Positions 1 to 11,238 of a stretch of 64,000 nucleotides of DNA are shown piece by piece (positions within the stretch are counted from its first letter, which is position 1; each line of letters begins with the position of its first letter). Source of the DNA: Candidatus Tisiphia endosymbiont of Sialis lutaria (GTDB taxonomy: Bacteria; Pseudomonadota; Alphaproteobacteria; Rickettsiales; Rickettsiaceae); assembly GCF_964026535.1 (NCBI RefSeq), contig NZ_OZ032153.1, positions 1,364,001 to 1,428,000 of the forward strand. The letters are read 5' to 3'. The notes under the pieces are model-generated. The model was given only the letters and a program-made list of their open reading frames with translations, made no database searches and was not told the origin of the DNA. A program made the position numbers and the translations under genes.

Positions 1-2
1 CT

Positions 3-1295
3 GTAAATAAATTACATGAATTTGGTTATATAAATTTATTGCAAGATGCCGATTTTATTAAATTTGCAACTACTTCAGTTGATATTTTTGTTAATCTCAA
101 TGCCTATATTTCTTTATATGATCTACAAGGTCATAAAATTATAACCAGCTCTCCAATTCAAATAACAAGTCAGGTGAATTTTCCTGAAGATACTTTGTAT
201 CAAAGAATTATTAGCCAATTTGACAAATATTTTTTAAAAGAGCTGGTTGTAGAGCAAGCCTTTAACAAAGCTTTTAAAGGAATGACAAGTCATATATTAA
301 TTCCTAGAGCCCTATTCCATATGTCAGGGAAAGTAGAGAAAGCATCCTGTATAACAAGTTATATTCCAATAATAAACCGCGACTTATCTAGGTATCCTGT
401 TGATGGTGTGTTAGAGATTAATACTAATATTACTAGTTTATGGTCAAGTATTATAGAGCTGGAGAAAAAAGTATTACTAACATTTTTTATCATTATGCTA
501 ATATTCTTAATTATCGTAATTAGCAACACAAATTATGCACAGAAGATTATAGATCAACAATTTGAGGCTAATAAAGCGTTAGAGGAAGCGGTAATTAAGG
601 TTAGAAATGAAAGTTCTGCTCATACTAAATTTTTTGCCAATGTTAGTCATGAACTACGTACCCCTTTAAATGCTATTATAGGTTTTTCAGAAATTATGAT
701 GTCTACACCTTACAATAAAGAGCATGATAATTATATAAAAGATATTAACAGTGCAGGTAAGCATTTACTTAGTATAATAACTGATATATTAGACTTATCA
801 AAAGCATCGGCTGACAAGCTATTAGTTGAATTTATCGAGTTAGATCTCAATAAATTAATTACTTCTACTGTAAGGATAATGAATCCAAGAGCTGATCAGG
901 CATCAGTGCAATTAATTGAAAAATTACCAAAAGATCATATCGTGATAAAAGCAGATCCCAAAAGACTTAAACAAGTATTTTTTAACCTTTTATCTAATTC
1001 TATAAAGTTCACCAAAGCATCAGGTACTATAACAATTTATGCTGAGAAAGATGAGCCTAAAGGGCTAGTTTATATACAGGTTATAGATACTGGTATAGGA
1101 ATTGATGAGAGAGATATTCCCAAAGTACTATCAACCTTTGGGCAGATTGATAGTACCGTTGGCAGAAAATACCAAGGAACCGGTCTTGGTTTACCACTTA
1201 CTCGCAAGTTGGTTGAATTAATGAAAGGTAAATTTGAGTTACAAAGTAAAATAGGCATAGGCACTACTGTAACATTAACTTTTGCTTATGATTAA
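3..1295 (+). CDS. Sensor histidine kinase, 5' end outside the window
   Basis: The reading frame is open to the left edge, so the gene is partial. What remains is the end of an extracytoplasmic sensor region, one membrane segment rich in L/I/F near nt 475-530, a short linker helix, a HisKA domain with the phospho-acceptor His in SHELRTPLN (about nt 645-665), and a HATPase_c domain with N box (NLLSNSIKF), G1 (DTGIGI) and G2 (GTGLGLPL). No receiver domain is attached. It is an inner-membrane two-component kinase of the PleC/PdhS-like layout; the partner and the signal cannot be told from here. No response regulator lies next to it on the right. Confidence 0.85.
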   Translation, partial: VNKLHEFGYINLLQDADFIKFATTSVDIFVNLNAYISLYDLQGHKIITSSPIQITSQVNFPEDTLYQRIISQFDKYFLKELVVEQAFNKAFKGMTSHILIPRALFHMSGKVEKASCITSYIPIINRDLSRYPVDGVLEINTNITSLWSSIIELEKKVLLTFFIIMLIFLIIVISNTNYAQKIIDQQFEANKALEEAVIKVRNESSAHTKFFANVSHELRTPLNAIIGFSEIMMSTPYNKEHDNYIKDINSAGKHLLSIITDILDLSKASADKLLVEFIELDLNKLITSTVRIMNPRADQASVQLIEKLPKDHIVIKADPKRLKQVFFNLLSNSIKFTKASGTITIYAEKDEPKGLVYIQVIDTGIGIDERDIPKVLSTFGQIDSTVGRKYQGTGLGLPLTRKLVELMKGKFELQSKIGIGTTVTLTFAYD

Positions 1296-1341
1296 TAAAC
1301 TTCCTACCCCAAACGTCATGGCAAGGAGCTACTTAGTCAGA

Positions 1342-1395
1342 TGTCACCCCTGCTTTGGTGCGGGGTCTAGATTCCGCACCGAAGCGGGAATGACG
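1342..1395. repeat. Family C palindromic repeat (TGTCACCCC...GGGAATGACG)
   Basis: Short imperfect palindrome whose arms read TGTCACCCCTGC and GCGGGAATGAC around a TCTAGATTCC centre. Related copies recur at least eight times in the window, always in intergenic DNA. Here it separates the sensor kinase from rnhB. Confidence 0.75.
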
Positions 1396-1431
1396 AAAAA
1401 GTTAGATGTCATATTAAAATAGGAGAATATT

Positions 1432-2004
1432 ATGTTTGAATTAGAGCAAAAATATTTTGGGTTAGTAGCTGGAGTAGATGAAGCTGGCAGAGGGCCGTTA
1501 GTGGGACCTGTAGTAGCTGCATCTGTCATCATTGATCAAACAAAAATCATAAATGGTATCAAAGATTCTAAAAAACTTACTAGAGAAAAGAGGAATTTGT
1601 TATATGAACAAATAACACAGAATTATATTTGGTCTGTTGGTATAGTGTATCACGATGAGATAGATATAATTAATATCCTTGAAGCGACTAAAAAGGCTTG
1701 TACTATATCAGTAGCAAATCTTTCTGTTAAACCGGATACAATATTAGTAGATGGTAACATGAAATTTGCCGATTCAAGATTTATTAGTATAGTAAATGGT
1801 GATAATTTATCGATTTCTATTGGAGCGGCATCTATTATTGCAAAAGTTACTAGAGATCGTTTATTACTTGAGTATGCCAAAGAATTTCCAGAATATATGT
1901 GGCATAAGAACTTTGGATATGGGACAAAAGAACATCTAAATGCTATACATTCTCATGGTTTTTCACCTTACCATAGAAAAACTTTTAAGATAAAAAGCTT
2001 TTAG
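1432..2004 (+). CDS. rnhB: Ribonuclease HII
   Basis: Cytoplasmic endonuclease that removes RNA from RNA-DNA hybrids and single misincorporated ribonucleotides. The product is 190 aa, normal for the family. The N-terminal VDEAGRGPLVGP block holds the Asp-Glu of the active site; a second Asp lies in ILVDGN near residue 103, and the conserved SIIAKVTRD segment follows. The start is supported by AGGAG 6-7 nt upstream. Monocistronic, flanked by palindromic repeats on both sides. Confidence 0.95.
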   Translation: MFELEQKYFGLVAGVDEAGRGPLVGPVVAASVIIDQTKIINGIKDSKKLTREKRNLLYEQITQNYIWSVGIVYHDEIDIINILEATKKACTISVANLSVKPDTILVDGNMKFADSRFISIVNGDNLSISIGAASIIAKVTRDRLLLEYAKEFPEYMWHKNFGYGTKEHLNAIHSHGFSPYHRKTFKIKSF

Positions 2005-2009
2005 CCATA

Positions 2010-2084
2010 TATAGTCAATTCAGGAGAATTTGGGGCTAGGAGCGACGAGTAACGACGTCCCCAATTTCCCATCAATTGACTATA
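2010..2084. repeat. Palindromic element family A, short (75 bp) form
   Basis: Begins TATAGTCAATTCAGGAG and ends CCATCAATTGACTATA, giving a hairpin with TATA at both tips. The central part is GGGGCTAGGAGCGACGAG. It starts 5 bp after the rnhB stop. Related copies: 2761, 5654, 20525, 30033, 31491, plus partial copies. Confidence 0.9.
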
Positions 2085-2153
2085 TTGTTATTAATTTGAC
2101 TATATTAGTAACTTATGCTTTAATTGAGCATATTAATTAAAATAATTATTGTT

Positions 2154-2420
2154 ATGGAACAATTAAATGCAACTGATGCAAAACGTGAATTTGGTGAATT
2201 ACTTATTAAAGCTCAAGTAGAACCTATTAGTATAAGAAAAAATGGTAAGCCTATAGCTGTAATAGTTTCTGATAAAGAATTTCAAAAATTGGAAGCCTTT
2301 AAAGAACAGCTATTGAAACTTGCTATTGCTGAAGGATTAGATGACATAACAAAAAATAAAATATATGATTATAGGGATGTTTTTAATAACCTACAAATGA
2401 AGATCAATGATTCAATGTAA
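2154..2420 (+). CDS. Phd/YefM-family antitoxin
   Basis: An 88-aa protein beginning MEQLNATDAKREFGEL, the typical Phd/YefM N-terminal DNA-binding fold (ATDAKREFGELL...PISIRKNGKPIAVIVS). The charged C-terminal half would wrap the toxin. The ATG at 2154 fits the family start better than a TTG 30 nt upstream. The 3' end overlaps the toxin gene by 14 nt, as usual for type II pairs, which suggests translational coupling and autoregulation by the complex. Family A elements flank the pair on both sides. Confidence 0.85.
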   Translation: MEQLNATDAKREFGELLIKAQVEPISIRKNGKPIAVIVSDKEFQKLEAFKEQLLKLAIAEGLDDITKNKIYDYRDVFNNLQMKINDSM

Positions 2421-2718
2421 GTTTACTGATAGTGCTAGACGTGATCTTGAAGATATTACAAATTATACTCTAAAATATTGGGGAAAACAACAAGCCATAA
2501 AATATCTAGACGAGATATATAGTAAAATTATTACTTTAAGCAGCAGTCCTAGTATAGGTACTTTGCGTGCCGACATATATCATGCGTTACTAAGCTTTCC
2601 TATAAAGAAACATGTGCTTTATTATATAAAGCAGGAGGAAGGTATAATTGTTGTTAGAATATTACACAAACATATGTGCCATAAACTCCATAATTTTCCA
2701 AACCTAAATAAGTTATAA
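2407..2718 (+). CDS. RelE/ParE-family toxin
   Basis: 103-aa ParE-like toxin. It has the early FTDSARRDLEDITNYT helix, a central LSSSPSIGTLR turn and the C-terminal strand with IKKHVLYYIKQEEGIIVVRILH. By family it would act on gyrase (ParE) or on ribosome-bound mRNA (RelE); the sequence suits ParE better. Overlaps the antitoxin by 14 nt. Length is full and no frameshift is visible, so it may be functional. Confidence 0.82.
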   Translation: MIQCKFTDSARRDLEDITNYTLKYWGKQQAIKYLDEIYSKIITLSSSPSIGTLRADIYHALLSFPIKKHVLYYIKQEEGIIVVRILHKHMCHKLHNFPNLNKL

Positions 2719-2760
2719 AATATCAATTATCCCTTTAAGAGACTGTCTGCGATAATTAAT

Positions 2761-2835
2761 TATAGTCAATTCAGGAGAATTTGGGGCTAGGAGCGACGAG
2801 GGACGACGTCACCAACTTCCCATCAATTGACTATA
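2761..2835. repeat. Palindromic element family A, short (75 bp) form
   Basis: Near-identical to the copy at 2010, differing in GAGGGACGACGTCACCAACTT in the right arm. It ends 125 bp before alaS, in the spacer that must also hold the alaS promoter. Confidence 0.9.
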
Positions 2836-2960
2836 TATATTCAAAATAAAAATACATTTATTGTAAATAAAATGAGTTAATACACTTAGTGTAGATATAT
2901 TTATGTGATATAAAATTAAATAAAACATTAAACTAAACATTTTCCAAGGATCATTTACTC

Positions 2961-5648
2961 ATGACTAAACTTACCACTGAAGAAATTAGAAATAAATTTA
3001 TAAGTTATTTTGTTGCCAATAATCATTTACACGTTCCAGCTAGTTCTCTTATTCCTCATAATGATCCTAGTTTAATGTTTGTTAATTCTGGGATGGTACA
3101 ATTTAAAAACGTTTTTACCGGTCAGGAAAATAGAAATTATCAAAGAGCGGTTACTAGTCAAAAATCACTACGGGCTGGTGGTAAGCATAATGATCTTGAG
3201 AATGTTGGTTATACTGCAAGACATCATACATTCTTTGAAATGTTGGGCAATTTTTCTTTTGGTGATTATTTTAAGGAAGAAGCAATATATCATGCTTGGA
3301 ATCTTTTAACCAAGGAATTTGCTATAGCTAAAGAAAAACTATATGTAACGGTTTATCATACTGATGAAGAAGCAGCTACCTATTGGAAAAAAATTGCTAA
3401 TTTAAGCGATGAGCGAATTATTAAAATAAAAACCACTGATAATTTTTGGTCAATGGGAGATACTGGACCTTGTGGGCCATGTTCAGAAATTTTTTATGAT
3501 CATGGAGAGCAGATACAAGGAGGGTTGCCAGGAACGCAAGAGCAAGATGGTGATCGCTTCATTGAGATTTGGAATATGGTCTTTATGCAATTTGAACAAG
3601 TCGATAGTGATACTAGGATTGAATTGCCTAAAAAATCCATTGATACTGGTATGGGGTTGGAGCGTATTAGTGCTGTGATGCAAAATGTCTATAATAATTA
3701 TGACACAGATTTATTTAAGGAAATAATCGCCTATACCGAGAATATAGTAAAAGTTAAGGTAGAAGGAGAGGCTAAGTTTTCTTACCGGGTTATTGCAGAT
3801 CATTTACGAGCTTGTGCTTTTTTAATTAGTGATGGCATCATGCCCTCAAATGAAGGTAGAGGATATGTACTTAGGCGTATTATGCGTCGGAGTATGAGGC
3901 ATGCCCATATACTTGGTAGTAGTGAACCTTTAATGTATAGACTGATTCCTAAATTAGTAGAGATTATGGGAACAACTTATCCCGAACTGAGAAGGGCTGA
4001 GGATTTTGCCAGTAATATCCTGGAACAAGAGGAAATAATATTTAAAGCAACTCTTGAAAGAGGTCTTAAATTACTTGATGATGAAACAAACCATCTTAGT
4101 AAAAATTCAGAGCTTTCAGGAGAAATAGTTTTTAAATTATATGATACATACGGCTTTCCTGTCGATTTAACTGAAGATATATTAAAATCTAAACAAATCT
4201 CCATTGATCTTGATGGCTTTAATAATAAGATGCAAGAGCAAAAAGACAGGGCAAGAAAATCTTGGTTAGGTTCGAATGAATCTAAAACAGATAAGATGTG
4301 GTTTGATATTAAAGCAGAATTTGGTAGTACCGAATTTTTGGGTTATTATTTGAATGAGGCGGAAGGTAAGATATTAGCTCTTATTAAAGATAATAAATTA
4401 TTTGATACTATAGAAACTAATGAGGAGAGATTTATTTTAATTAGTAATCAAACTCCTTTTTATGGGGAATCTGGTGGACAGATGGGGGATATAGGTTATA
4501 TCAAATCTAGCAACAGTAAAATTAGAGTAGTAGATACTGTAAAATATCTTGGTTCAATAATTGCTCATATATGTATTTGGCAGGAAGGAACCACCATTAA
4601 GGTTGGAGATAGTGCCGATTTTGCTATTGATGTCAAATATCGTAATAATTTAAGAATTCATCATTCGGCAACTCATATATTACATGCAGTATTACATCAA
4701 GTACTGGGTAAACACGTAACGCAGAAAGGATCGCTGGTAGCATATGATCGTTTACGTTTTGATATTAGTCATATGGCGGCATTAACCCAAAAAGAAATTA
4801 TCTTGATAGAAGATAAAGTAAATCAGATTATTACTGATAATTCAAAAGTTACCACAACATTAATGTCAACAGACGACGCTATTAAAGCAGGGGCTATGGC
4901 TTTATTTGGTGAAAAATATGATTCTGAAGTACGGGTAGTAGCGATGAATTCGCTCGAACTAAATTCACTTGAGTTATGTGGTGGTACACATGTTACTAGA
5001 ACTGGTGATATTGGGATGTTTAAAATTATCAGTGAAAGTGCTATTGCAGCTGGCGTTCGAAGGATAGAAGCGGTTTGCGGTGAATTTGTCTTAAAACTAA
5101 TTAGGCAGAATGATGCGATGATTGAAAATATATCTGCCGCTTTAAAAATAGGTAAGAATGAACTTATTGATAAGGTTAATAGTCTAATTGCTAGTAAGAA
5201 ACAATTAGAAGATCAGTTAGTATCTCTGCAGGTCTCGATGCTTGATTTGAATATTGAACAAATTGCCAAAGAATCAGTCAGTGTTTCGGATATAAAGTTA
5301 ATCTATAAGATAGTACATAATATAGATAGTAAAATATTACGCTTATCTGCTGAACGAATAGTTGATAAGTCTGATAATCTTGTAGTTATATACATAGCTA
5401 TGCCGGAAAAATCTAAAGAGGTTAGTGGTAGCACAGGGCATAATACTTGCAAATTATCGATTACAGTTGCTGTTAGTAAAAAAATCAGTAATAAGGTTCA
5501 TGCTGGTAATTTGGCTAAAGAAATATCTATATTCCTTGGCGGTAGTGGCGGTGGTGGTCAAGCGAATATAGCTCAGGCAGGTGGTACTGATGTAAGTAAA
5601 CTAGGAAAGTTACCAGATATGATAAAGGGGGTGTTATCAGAACTTTAA
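2961..5648 (+). CDS. alaS: Alanyl-tRNA synthetase
   Basis: Charges tRNA-Ala in the cytoplasm. 895 aa, close to the family length. In order: the class II catalytic core with HHTFFEMLGNFSFGDYF near residue 90, the anticodon-independent recognition domain, the editing domain with HHSATHILHAVL (near 570) and CGGTHV (near 675) as metal ligands, and the C-terminal C-Ala domain ending in the glycine-rich GGSGGGGQANIAQAGG. All motifs are intact. AAGGATC upstream serves as ribosome binding site. Confidence 0.97.
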   Translation: MTKLTTEEIRNKFISYFVANNHLHVPASSLIPHNDPSLMFVNSGMVQFKNVFTGQENRNYQRAVTSQKSLRAGGKHNDLENVGYTARHHTFFEMLGNFSFGDYFKEEAIYHAWNLLTKEFAIAKEKLYVTVYHTDEEAATYWKKIANLSDERIIKIKTTDNFWSMGDTGPCGPCSEIFYDHGEQIQGGLPGTQEQDGDRFIEIWNMVFMQFEQVDSDTRIELPKKSIDTGMGLERISAVMQNVYNNYDTDLFKEIIAYTENIVKVKVEGEAKFSYRVIADHLRACAFLISDGIMPSNEGRGYVLRRIMRRSMRHAHILGSSEPLMYRLIPKLVEIMGTTYPELRRAEDFASNILEQEEIIFKATLERGLKLLDDETNHLSKNSELSGEIVFKLYDTYGFPVDLTEDILKSKQISIDLDGFNNKMQEQKDRARKSWLGSNESKTDKMWFDIKAEFGSTEFLGYYLNEAEGKILALIKDNKLFDTIETNEERFILISNQTPFYGESGGQMGDIGYIKSSNSKIRVVDTVKYLGSIIAHICIWQEGTTIKVGDSADFAIDVKYRNNLRIHHSATHILHAVLHQVLGKHVTQKGSLVAYDRLRFDISHMAALTQKEIILIEDKVNQIITDNSKVTTTLMSTDDAIKAGAMALFGEKYDSEVRVVAMNSLELNSLELCGGTHVTRTGDIGMFKIISESAIAAGVRRIEAVCGEFVLKLIRQNDAMIENISAALKIGKNELIDKVNSLIASKKQLEDQLVSLQVSMLDLNIEQIAKESVSVSDIKLIYKIVHNIDSKILRLSAERIVDKSDNLVVIYIAMPEKSKEVSGSTGHNTCKLSITVAVSKKISNKVHAGNLAKEISIFLGGSGGGGQANIAQAGGTDVSKLGKLPDMIKGVLSEL

Positions 5649-5653
5649 CGGAT

Positions 5654-5760
5654 TATAGTCAATTCAGGAGAAGTTGATGCTAGGAGCGATGGAGCGACGC
5701 CTATAAGTAATAGGCGAGTGACGAGTGACGACGTCACCAACTTCTCCTGAATTGACTATA
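5654..5760. repeat. Palindromic element family A, long (107 bp) form
   Basis: Same arms as the 75-bp form, but with an inserted stretch (GACGCCTATAAGTAATAGGCG) in the loop that is itself a small hairpin. It starts 5 bp after the alaS stop and could form a strong 3' stem-loop in the mRNA. Confidence 0.9.
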
Positions 5761-5869
5761 GATATATGGTATTTCTGACACAGATACTAAAGAGTTTAAA
5801 ATGTAATATTAGAATAATTTTATGCTTTTAAGTAGTGATATGATAGTATATAATGCAGGCAATGGGTGT

Positions 5870-5898
5870 TTGACAATTTTTTGTTAGGCAAATGTAAA
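5870..5898 (+). promoter_or_regulatory. Putative pal promoter
   Basis: TTGACA at 5870-5875 is followed after 17 nt by TGTAAA at 5893-5898, 35 bp upstream of the pal start. The -35 is consensus; the -10 matches 4 of 6. A perfect TATAAT at 5849-5854 is an alternative without a good -35. Confidence 0.45.
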
Positions 5899-5932
5899 TC
5901 AGTAGCTTATTTAATAATTTAAGGAGTTTGTT

Positions 5933-6397
5933 ATGATACTAAAAAAAACCACAATAGCTTTTTTAGCACTATTTATGCTTTCTGGGTGTGGTGCAAAGAA
6001 AAAACCGATAGATACGGGTATAACTAATGAAGTTGAGGAAAGTTCTCTAGCTTCTGATTTTGAAAGACGTGCTGGTGACAGGGTGTTTTTTGCTCTTAAT
6101 AAATCAGATATTTCACCTCAAGCAAAAGAACAGCTAAGTAAACAAGCTAATTGGTTAAAAAGCCATCCTAATACGGAAGCCACTATTGAAGGGCATTGTG
6201 ATGAGAGAGGGACAAGAGAGTATAACTTGGCACTTGGTGAAAGAAGAGCAGAGGCTGTTCGAAAATACTTGACTAATAATCTAGGAGTTATGAACAAACT
6301 TGATACTATCTCTTATGGTAAAGAGAGACCAGCTGTTCTTGGTGATAATGAAGCAGCTTGGGCACAGAACCGTAGGGCTGTAACTTCTATAAAATAA
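5933..6397 (+). CDS. pal: Peptidoglycan-associated lipoprotein Pal
   Basis: 154-aa outer-membrane lipoprotein of the Tol-Pal envelope complex. The signal peptide ends in a lipobox, MLSGC, with the lipidated Cys near residue 19. The OmpA-like peptidoglycan-binding domain follows: VFFALNKSDISPQAKEQL, then IEGHCDERGTREYNLALGERRA with the peptidoglycan-contacting Asp and Arg, then SYGKERPAVLG. AAGGAG lies just upstream of the ATG. No tol genes are adjacent. Confidence 0.95.
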   Translation: MILKKTTIAFLALFMLSGCGAKKKPIDTGITNEVEESSLASDFERRAGDRVFFALNKSDISPQAKEQLSKQANWLKSHPNTEATIEGHCDERGTREYNLALGERRAEAVRKYLTNNLGVMNKLDTISYGKERPAVLGDNEAAWAQNRRAVTSIK

Positions 6398-6422
6398 AGT
6401 ATACCGTTACTAAGTTTAGCAA

Positions 6423-6648
6423 AGTCGCCACTTTTAGTGGCGACGAAGCAATTCATGAGAATTAGTATAGATACATCGAATATATGGATTGCTTCGTTGT
6501 GCGGTTTCCGCACTCCTCGCAATGACGCATAAGCGTTAGTTTAAGAAAACAATAATTAAAAAATCGTCATTGCGAGGAGATCGTAAGGTCGACGAAGCAA
6601 TCTAATAAATGTCGATTGCCACGATCACGTAGTGGTCTTGCAATGACA
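6423..6648. repeat. Two family B palindromic repeats (GTCATTGCGAG type)
   Basis: The first unit (6423-6527) opens with a perfect 9-bp hairpin, GTCGCCACT/AGTGGCGAC, and ends TTGCTTCG...CTCGCAATGACG. The second (6565-6648) runs CGTCATTGCGAGGAG to CTTGCAATGACA. Between them is the arm GCGTTAGTTTAAGAAAACAA, seen again next to other B copies (10998, 11145, 17808). There is no coding signal here. Confidence 0.8.
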
Positions 6649-6742
6649 TTTTGCACTTTCCTGGAATTTTTAAATTGTCATGTGGTTTGTGCGTAAGGTG
6701 AGTTATAGAATAAAAATTGTAGGGTACTATGGCTTATTCGGC

Positions 6743-6768
6743 ACTAATTCAGGTTAATTGACTATATA
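6743..6768. repeat. Collapsed remnant of a family A element
   Basis: CACTAATTCAGGTTAATTGACTATATA joins the left tip (AATTCAGG) directly to the right tip (AATTGACTATA) of the family A element. This is what an internal deletion between the two arms would leave. Confidence 0.5.
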
Positions 6769-6794
6769 ATAAAGTAATTTTTAGAGATAATTTT

Positions 6795-6971
6795 GTGGTA
6801 TATATATTAATTGCTTTAAGTTTGACTACATTAATCTTAGTGCTAGGTGTTGTCTCTATGGCTATTGGCGGGAAAATTGACAAAAAATTTAGTTCCAAAT
6901 TAATGTCGTTACGGGTTATATTTCAAGCATTTGCTGTATGTGTTCTTGCTTTTCTCTATCTTTCAAAATAG
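6795..6971 (+). CDS. HIG1-like twin-transmembrane microprotein
   Basis: A 58-aa reading frame starting at GTG: a hydrophobic segment (about residues 3-24), a short loop IGGKIDKKFSSKLMSLR, then a second hydrophobic segment (about 38-57). A twin-helix protein with a basic loop containing S-x-x-x-M-x-x-R matches the short HIG1 domain proteins of alphaproteobacteria, whose mitochondrial relatives assist respiratory complexes. The frame ends 36 bp before parE on the same strand. The start is the first plausible codon after an in-frame stop; the ribosome binding site is weak. Confidence 0.6.
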   Translation: MVYILIALSLTTLILVLGVVSMAIGGKIDKKFSSKLMSLRVIFQAFAVCVLAFLYLSK

Positions 6972-6998
6972 TATATTCATCAAAAACTTGTAAGTTAA

Positions 6999-8990
<1,992 letters not shown>

Positions 8991-8997
8991 GAGTACT

Positions 8998-10386
8998 ATG
9001 TTCATACGCTTTATAATGTTATTATCAAGTTTTATCTTTTGTGCCAATATCACATTTGCGGAAGAACCGAAGAAAAAGAACGAATTATCAGATACAGCTT
9101 ATCTCAAACAATTTCAAGAGGTCTTTGAGCGTATTAATAAAGACTATGTTCAAGAACCGGAAAAACAAAAAATGACTGATGCTGCTATCGAAGGCATGTT
9201 AACTTCGCTAGATCCCCATTCTAGCTATTTTACTGATGATGATCTAAAAGATTTTCTTAATGAGACTAAAGGAGAGTTTGGCGGTATTGGTGTTCAAGTG
9301 CAGTATGATAATGGTGCCATCAAAGTCATTTCACCTATTGATGATCTAGCAGCTTATAAGGCAGGTATAAAAGCCGGAGACTATATAGTAGGAGTTAATG
9401 ATGAGTTTGTATCAACTTTGGGTTTTCATAAATCTGTCAAAGAGATGCGTGGAGAACCAGGAACAAAAGTGAAATTACTGGTGATTACAGAAGGTGAATC
9501 TAAGCCAAAAGAAATTGAACTTATCCGCGAAATAGTTACCATTACCCCAGTAAAAGCTCATTTAGAAAAAAATAATATAGCTTATATAAGAATAGGGGCT
9601 TTTAATGAACACACCATTGAAGAATTAAAAAAATCTATGAAAACTTTAAAAGATGGCAGTAAAAATAGCATAGAGGGTATTATTCTAGATTTACGTAATA
9701 ATCCTGGTGGTTTGTTAGAGCAGGCTGTTGCTGTTAGCGAATATTTTATTGATTCTGGAGTAATTGTTACTACCAAGGGAAGAACCAAGAATAGTAATGC
9801 GGTATTTAATAGCAATAAATCTGCAGAAAAAGCTCCATTAGTTCCGATGATTGTTCTTATTAATGTTGGCTCTGCCTCAGCTGCAGAAATTGTAGCTGGT
9901 AGCTTGCAAGATCATAAAAGAGCGATAATACTTGGCACAAAATCTTTCGGTAAAGGATCTGTACAAAGCTTTTCGGTAATCAGTCCTAGAGCAGCTGTAA
10001 AGCTTACTACGGCTAAATATTACACCCCTAATGATCGTTCAATTCAAGCAGAGGGTATCGAACCTGACATATTTGTTGAGATGGTAAAAGTTGAATATCC
10101 TGAAACAAAAATGATAGATGGAAGATTCTCTGAAGCTTCTTTAAAAAATTACTTAAAAAACGATAACAAAAAAAATGATGATAAAAAACTAGACTCTACA
10201 AATAAAGATAAAGAGGCTATTAAGAAAACAGATGATACTACAAAAGATAAAGATAAAACAAAAACGACTGAATCGAAAAATACTCTAGACCAACTATCTG
10301 ATCTTTATAAAAAAGATTATCAATTTGCTAGAGCTTATGATTTGATTATGGGATTAATTTTAACTAATAAAGCAAAAGGGCATTGA
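8998..10386 (+). CDS. ctp: Carboxyl-terminal processing protease (S41)
   Basis: Periplasmic serine protease that trims protein C-termini. 462 aa. The signal peptide is MFIRFIMLLSSFIFCANITFA; a PDZ domain spans about residues 90-170 (GEFGGIGVQV...IDDLAAYKAGIKAGDYI). The S41 catalytic domain follows, with DLRNNPGG, the nucleophile Ser in NVGSASAAEIVAG and the general-base Lys in GTKSFGKGSVQ. A low-complexity Lys/Asp/Thr-rich linker near residues 385-430 precedes the last helix. Same transcription unit as parE and pagL. Confidence 0.93.
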   Translation: MFIRFIMLLSSFIFCANITFAEEPKKKNELSDTAYLKQFQEVFERINKDYVQEPEKQKMTDAAIEGMLTSLDPHSSYFTDDDLKDFLNETKGEFGGIGVQVQYDNGAIKVISPIDDLAAYKAGIKAGDYIVGVNDEFVSTLGFHKSVKEMRGEPGTKVKLLVITEGESKPKEIELIREIVTITPVKAHLEKNNIAYIRIGAFNEHTIEELKKSMKTLKDGSKNSIEGIILDLRNNPGGLLEQAVAVSEYFIDSGVIVTTKGRTKNSNAVFNSNKSAEKAPLVPMIVLINVGSASAAEIVAGSLQDHKRAIILGTKSFGKGSVQSFSVISPRAAVKLTTAKYYTPNDRSIQAEGIEPDIFVEMVKVEYPETKMIDGRFSEASLKNYLKNDNKKNDDKKLDSTNKDKEAIKKTDDTTKDKDKTKTTESKNTLDQLSDLYKKDYQFARAYDLIMGLILTNKAKGH

Positions 10387-10391
10387 GTTAT

Positions 10392-10928
10392 ATGAAATAT
10401 AAAAAAATACAGCACTTAATTTTTTTAATTCTTTTATTAATTGGTTCAAGAACTCTGGCTGAAGAAATGAGAATTGGAGTATTGAGACATGATTTAGGGT
10501 ATAAATTTGGACTAAGGGGTAAATTAAGACAACGTTATGAGAAGGGTTCTGACATTAATTTAGAATATCTTTTTAATAACGAGTACAAATTTTTATATGC
10601 TTATCCTCATGTAGGAACAAATATTAACAGTGATAGCTATACTAGCAATATCTATACTGGGATTACTTGGCATTTTGATATCATGAAATATGTATTTTTA
10701 GAGGCAACTTTTGGATTTGGAATTCATAATGGCGAAGTAGAAAAATTAAATCAAAGAAGACGAGCCTTAGGAACAAGATTCTTATTTAGAGAAAGTCTTA
10801 GTTTAGGGGTAATGATTCAAGAGAAGCACAGTGTTGCTGTAATTATTGACCACTTATCTAATGCTGGTATTGGGAAATTTAACCCTGGTTTAACTAATTT
10901 AGGTATGCGGTATGGTTATAAATTTTGA
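10392..10928 (+). CDS. pagL: Lipid A 3-O-deacylase, PagL family
   Basis: Outer-membrane beta-barrel enzyme that removes an acyl chain from lipid A. 178 aa from the ATG at 10392, with a signal peptide ending near TLAEE. The barrel strands alternate polar and apolar residues (YTGITWHFDIMKYVFLEATF). The C-terminal motif DHLSNAGIGKFNPGLTNLG carries the His-x-Ser catalytic residues of PagL. A TTG at 10383 overlapping the ctp stop is an alternative start. It sits directly behind ctp, so the two are probably cotranscribed. Confidence 0.85.
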   Translation: MKYKKIQHLIFLILLLIGSRTLAEEMRIGVLRHDLGYKFGLRGKLRQRYEKGSDINLEYLFNNEYKFLYAYPHVGTNINSDSYTSNIYTGITWHFDIMKYVFLEATFGFGIHNGEVEKLNQRRRALGTRFLFRESLSLGVMIQEKHSVAVIIDHLSNAGIGKFNPGLTNLGMRYGYKF

Positions 10929-10974
10929 TGGTGGGGTAGGGGGCTTTGGTCGTTCTTGCTACTTTGTCAGGTTC

Positions 10975-11214
10975 TTGGCTTCCCTGTTATTCCTGCTTCG
11001 GTACATAGGCGTAAGTTTAAGAAAATAAGGTAGAAAAGTCGTCATTGCGAGCCACCGTAGGTGGCGTGGCAATCCATCTCTAATCGCCTTTCTGGATTGC
11101 TTCGTCGACCTATGGTCTCCTCGCAATGACGGTTTTTCAATTATTGTTTTCTTAAACTGATGCTTATGTGCTTCGGTGCGGAATCTAGACCCCGCACCGA
11201 AGCAGGGGTTACAT
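10975..11214. repeat. Mosaic of family B and C palindromes
   Basis: Half a C element (TTATTCCTGCTTCGG, near 10985), a full B element (11040-11131: CGTCATTGCGAGCC to CTCGCAATGACGG) and a C element (11169-11214: GTGCTTCGGTGCGG...CCGCACCGAAGCAGGGG). The TTTAAGAAAA arms on either side of B are inverted copies of each other (near 10995 and 11148). No gene is supported here; long frames across it come from the repeats. Confidence 0.75.
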
Positions 11215-11238
11215 AAAAAGTAAATTGTTTTGGTATTT

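Noticed and set aside
2010-5760. Repeated 75-107 bp units as a possible CRISPR array
   Set aside because: Copies are dispersed, palindromic over their whole length and not separated by uniform spacers; no cas genes.
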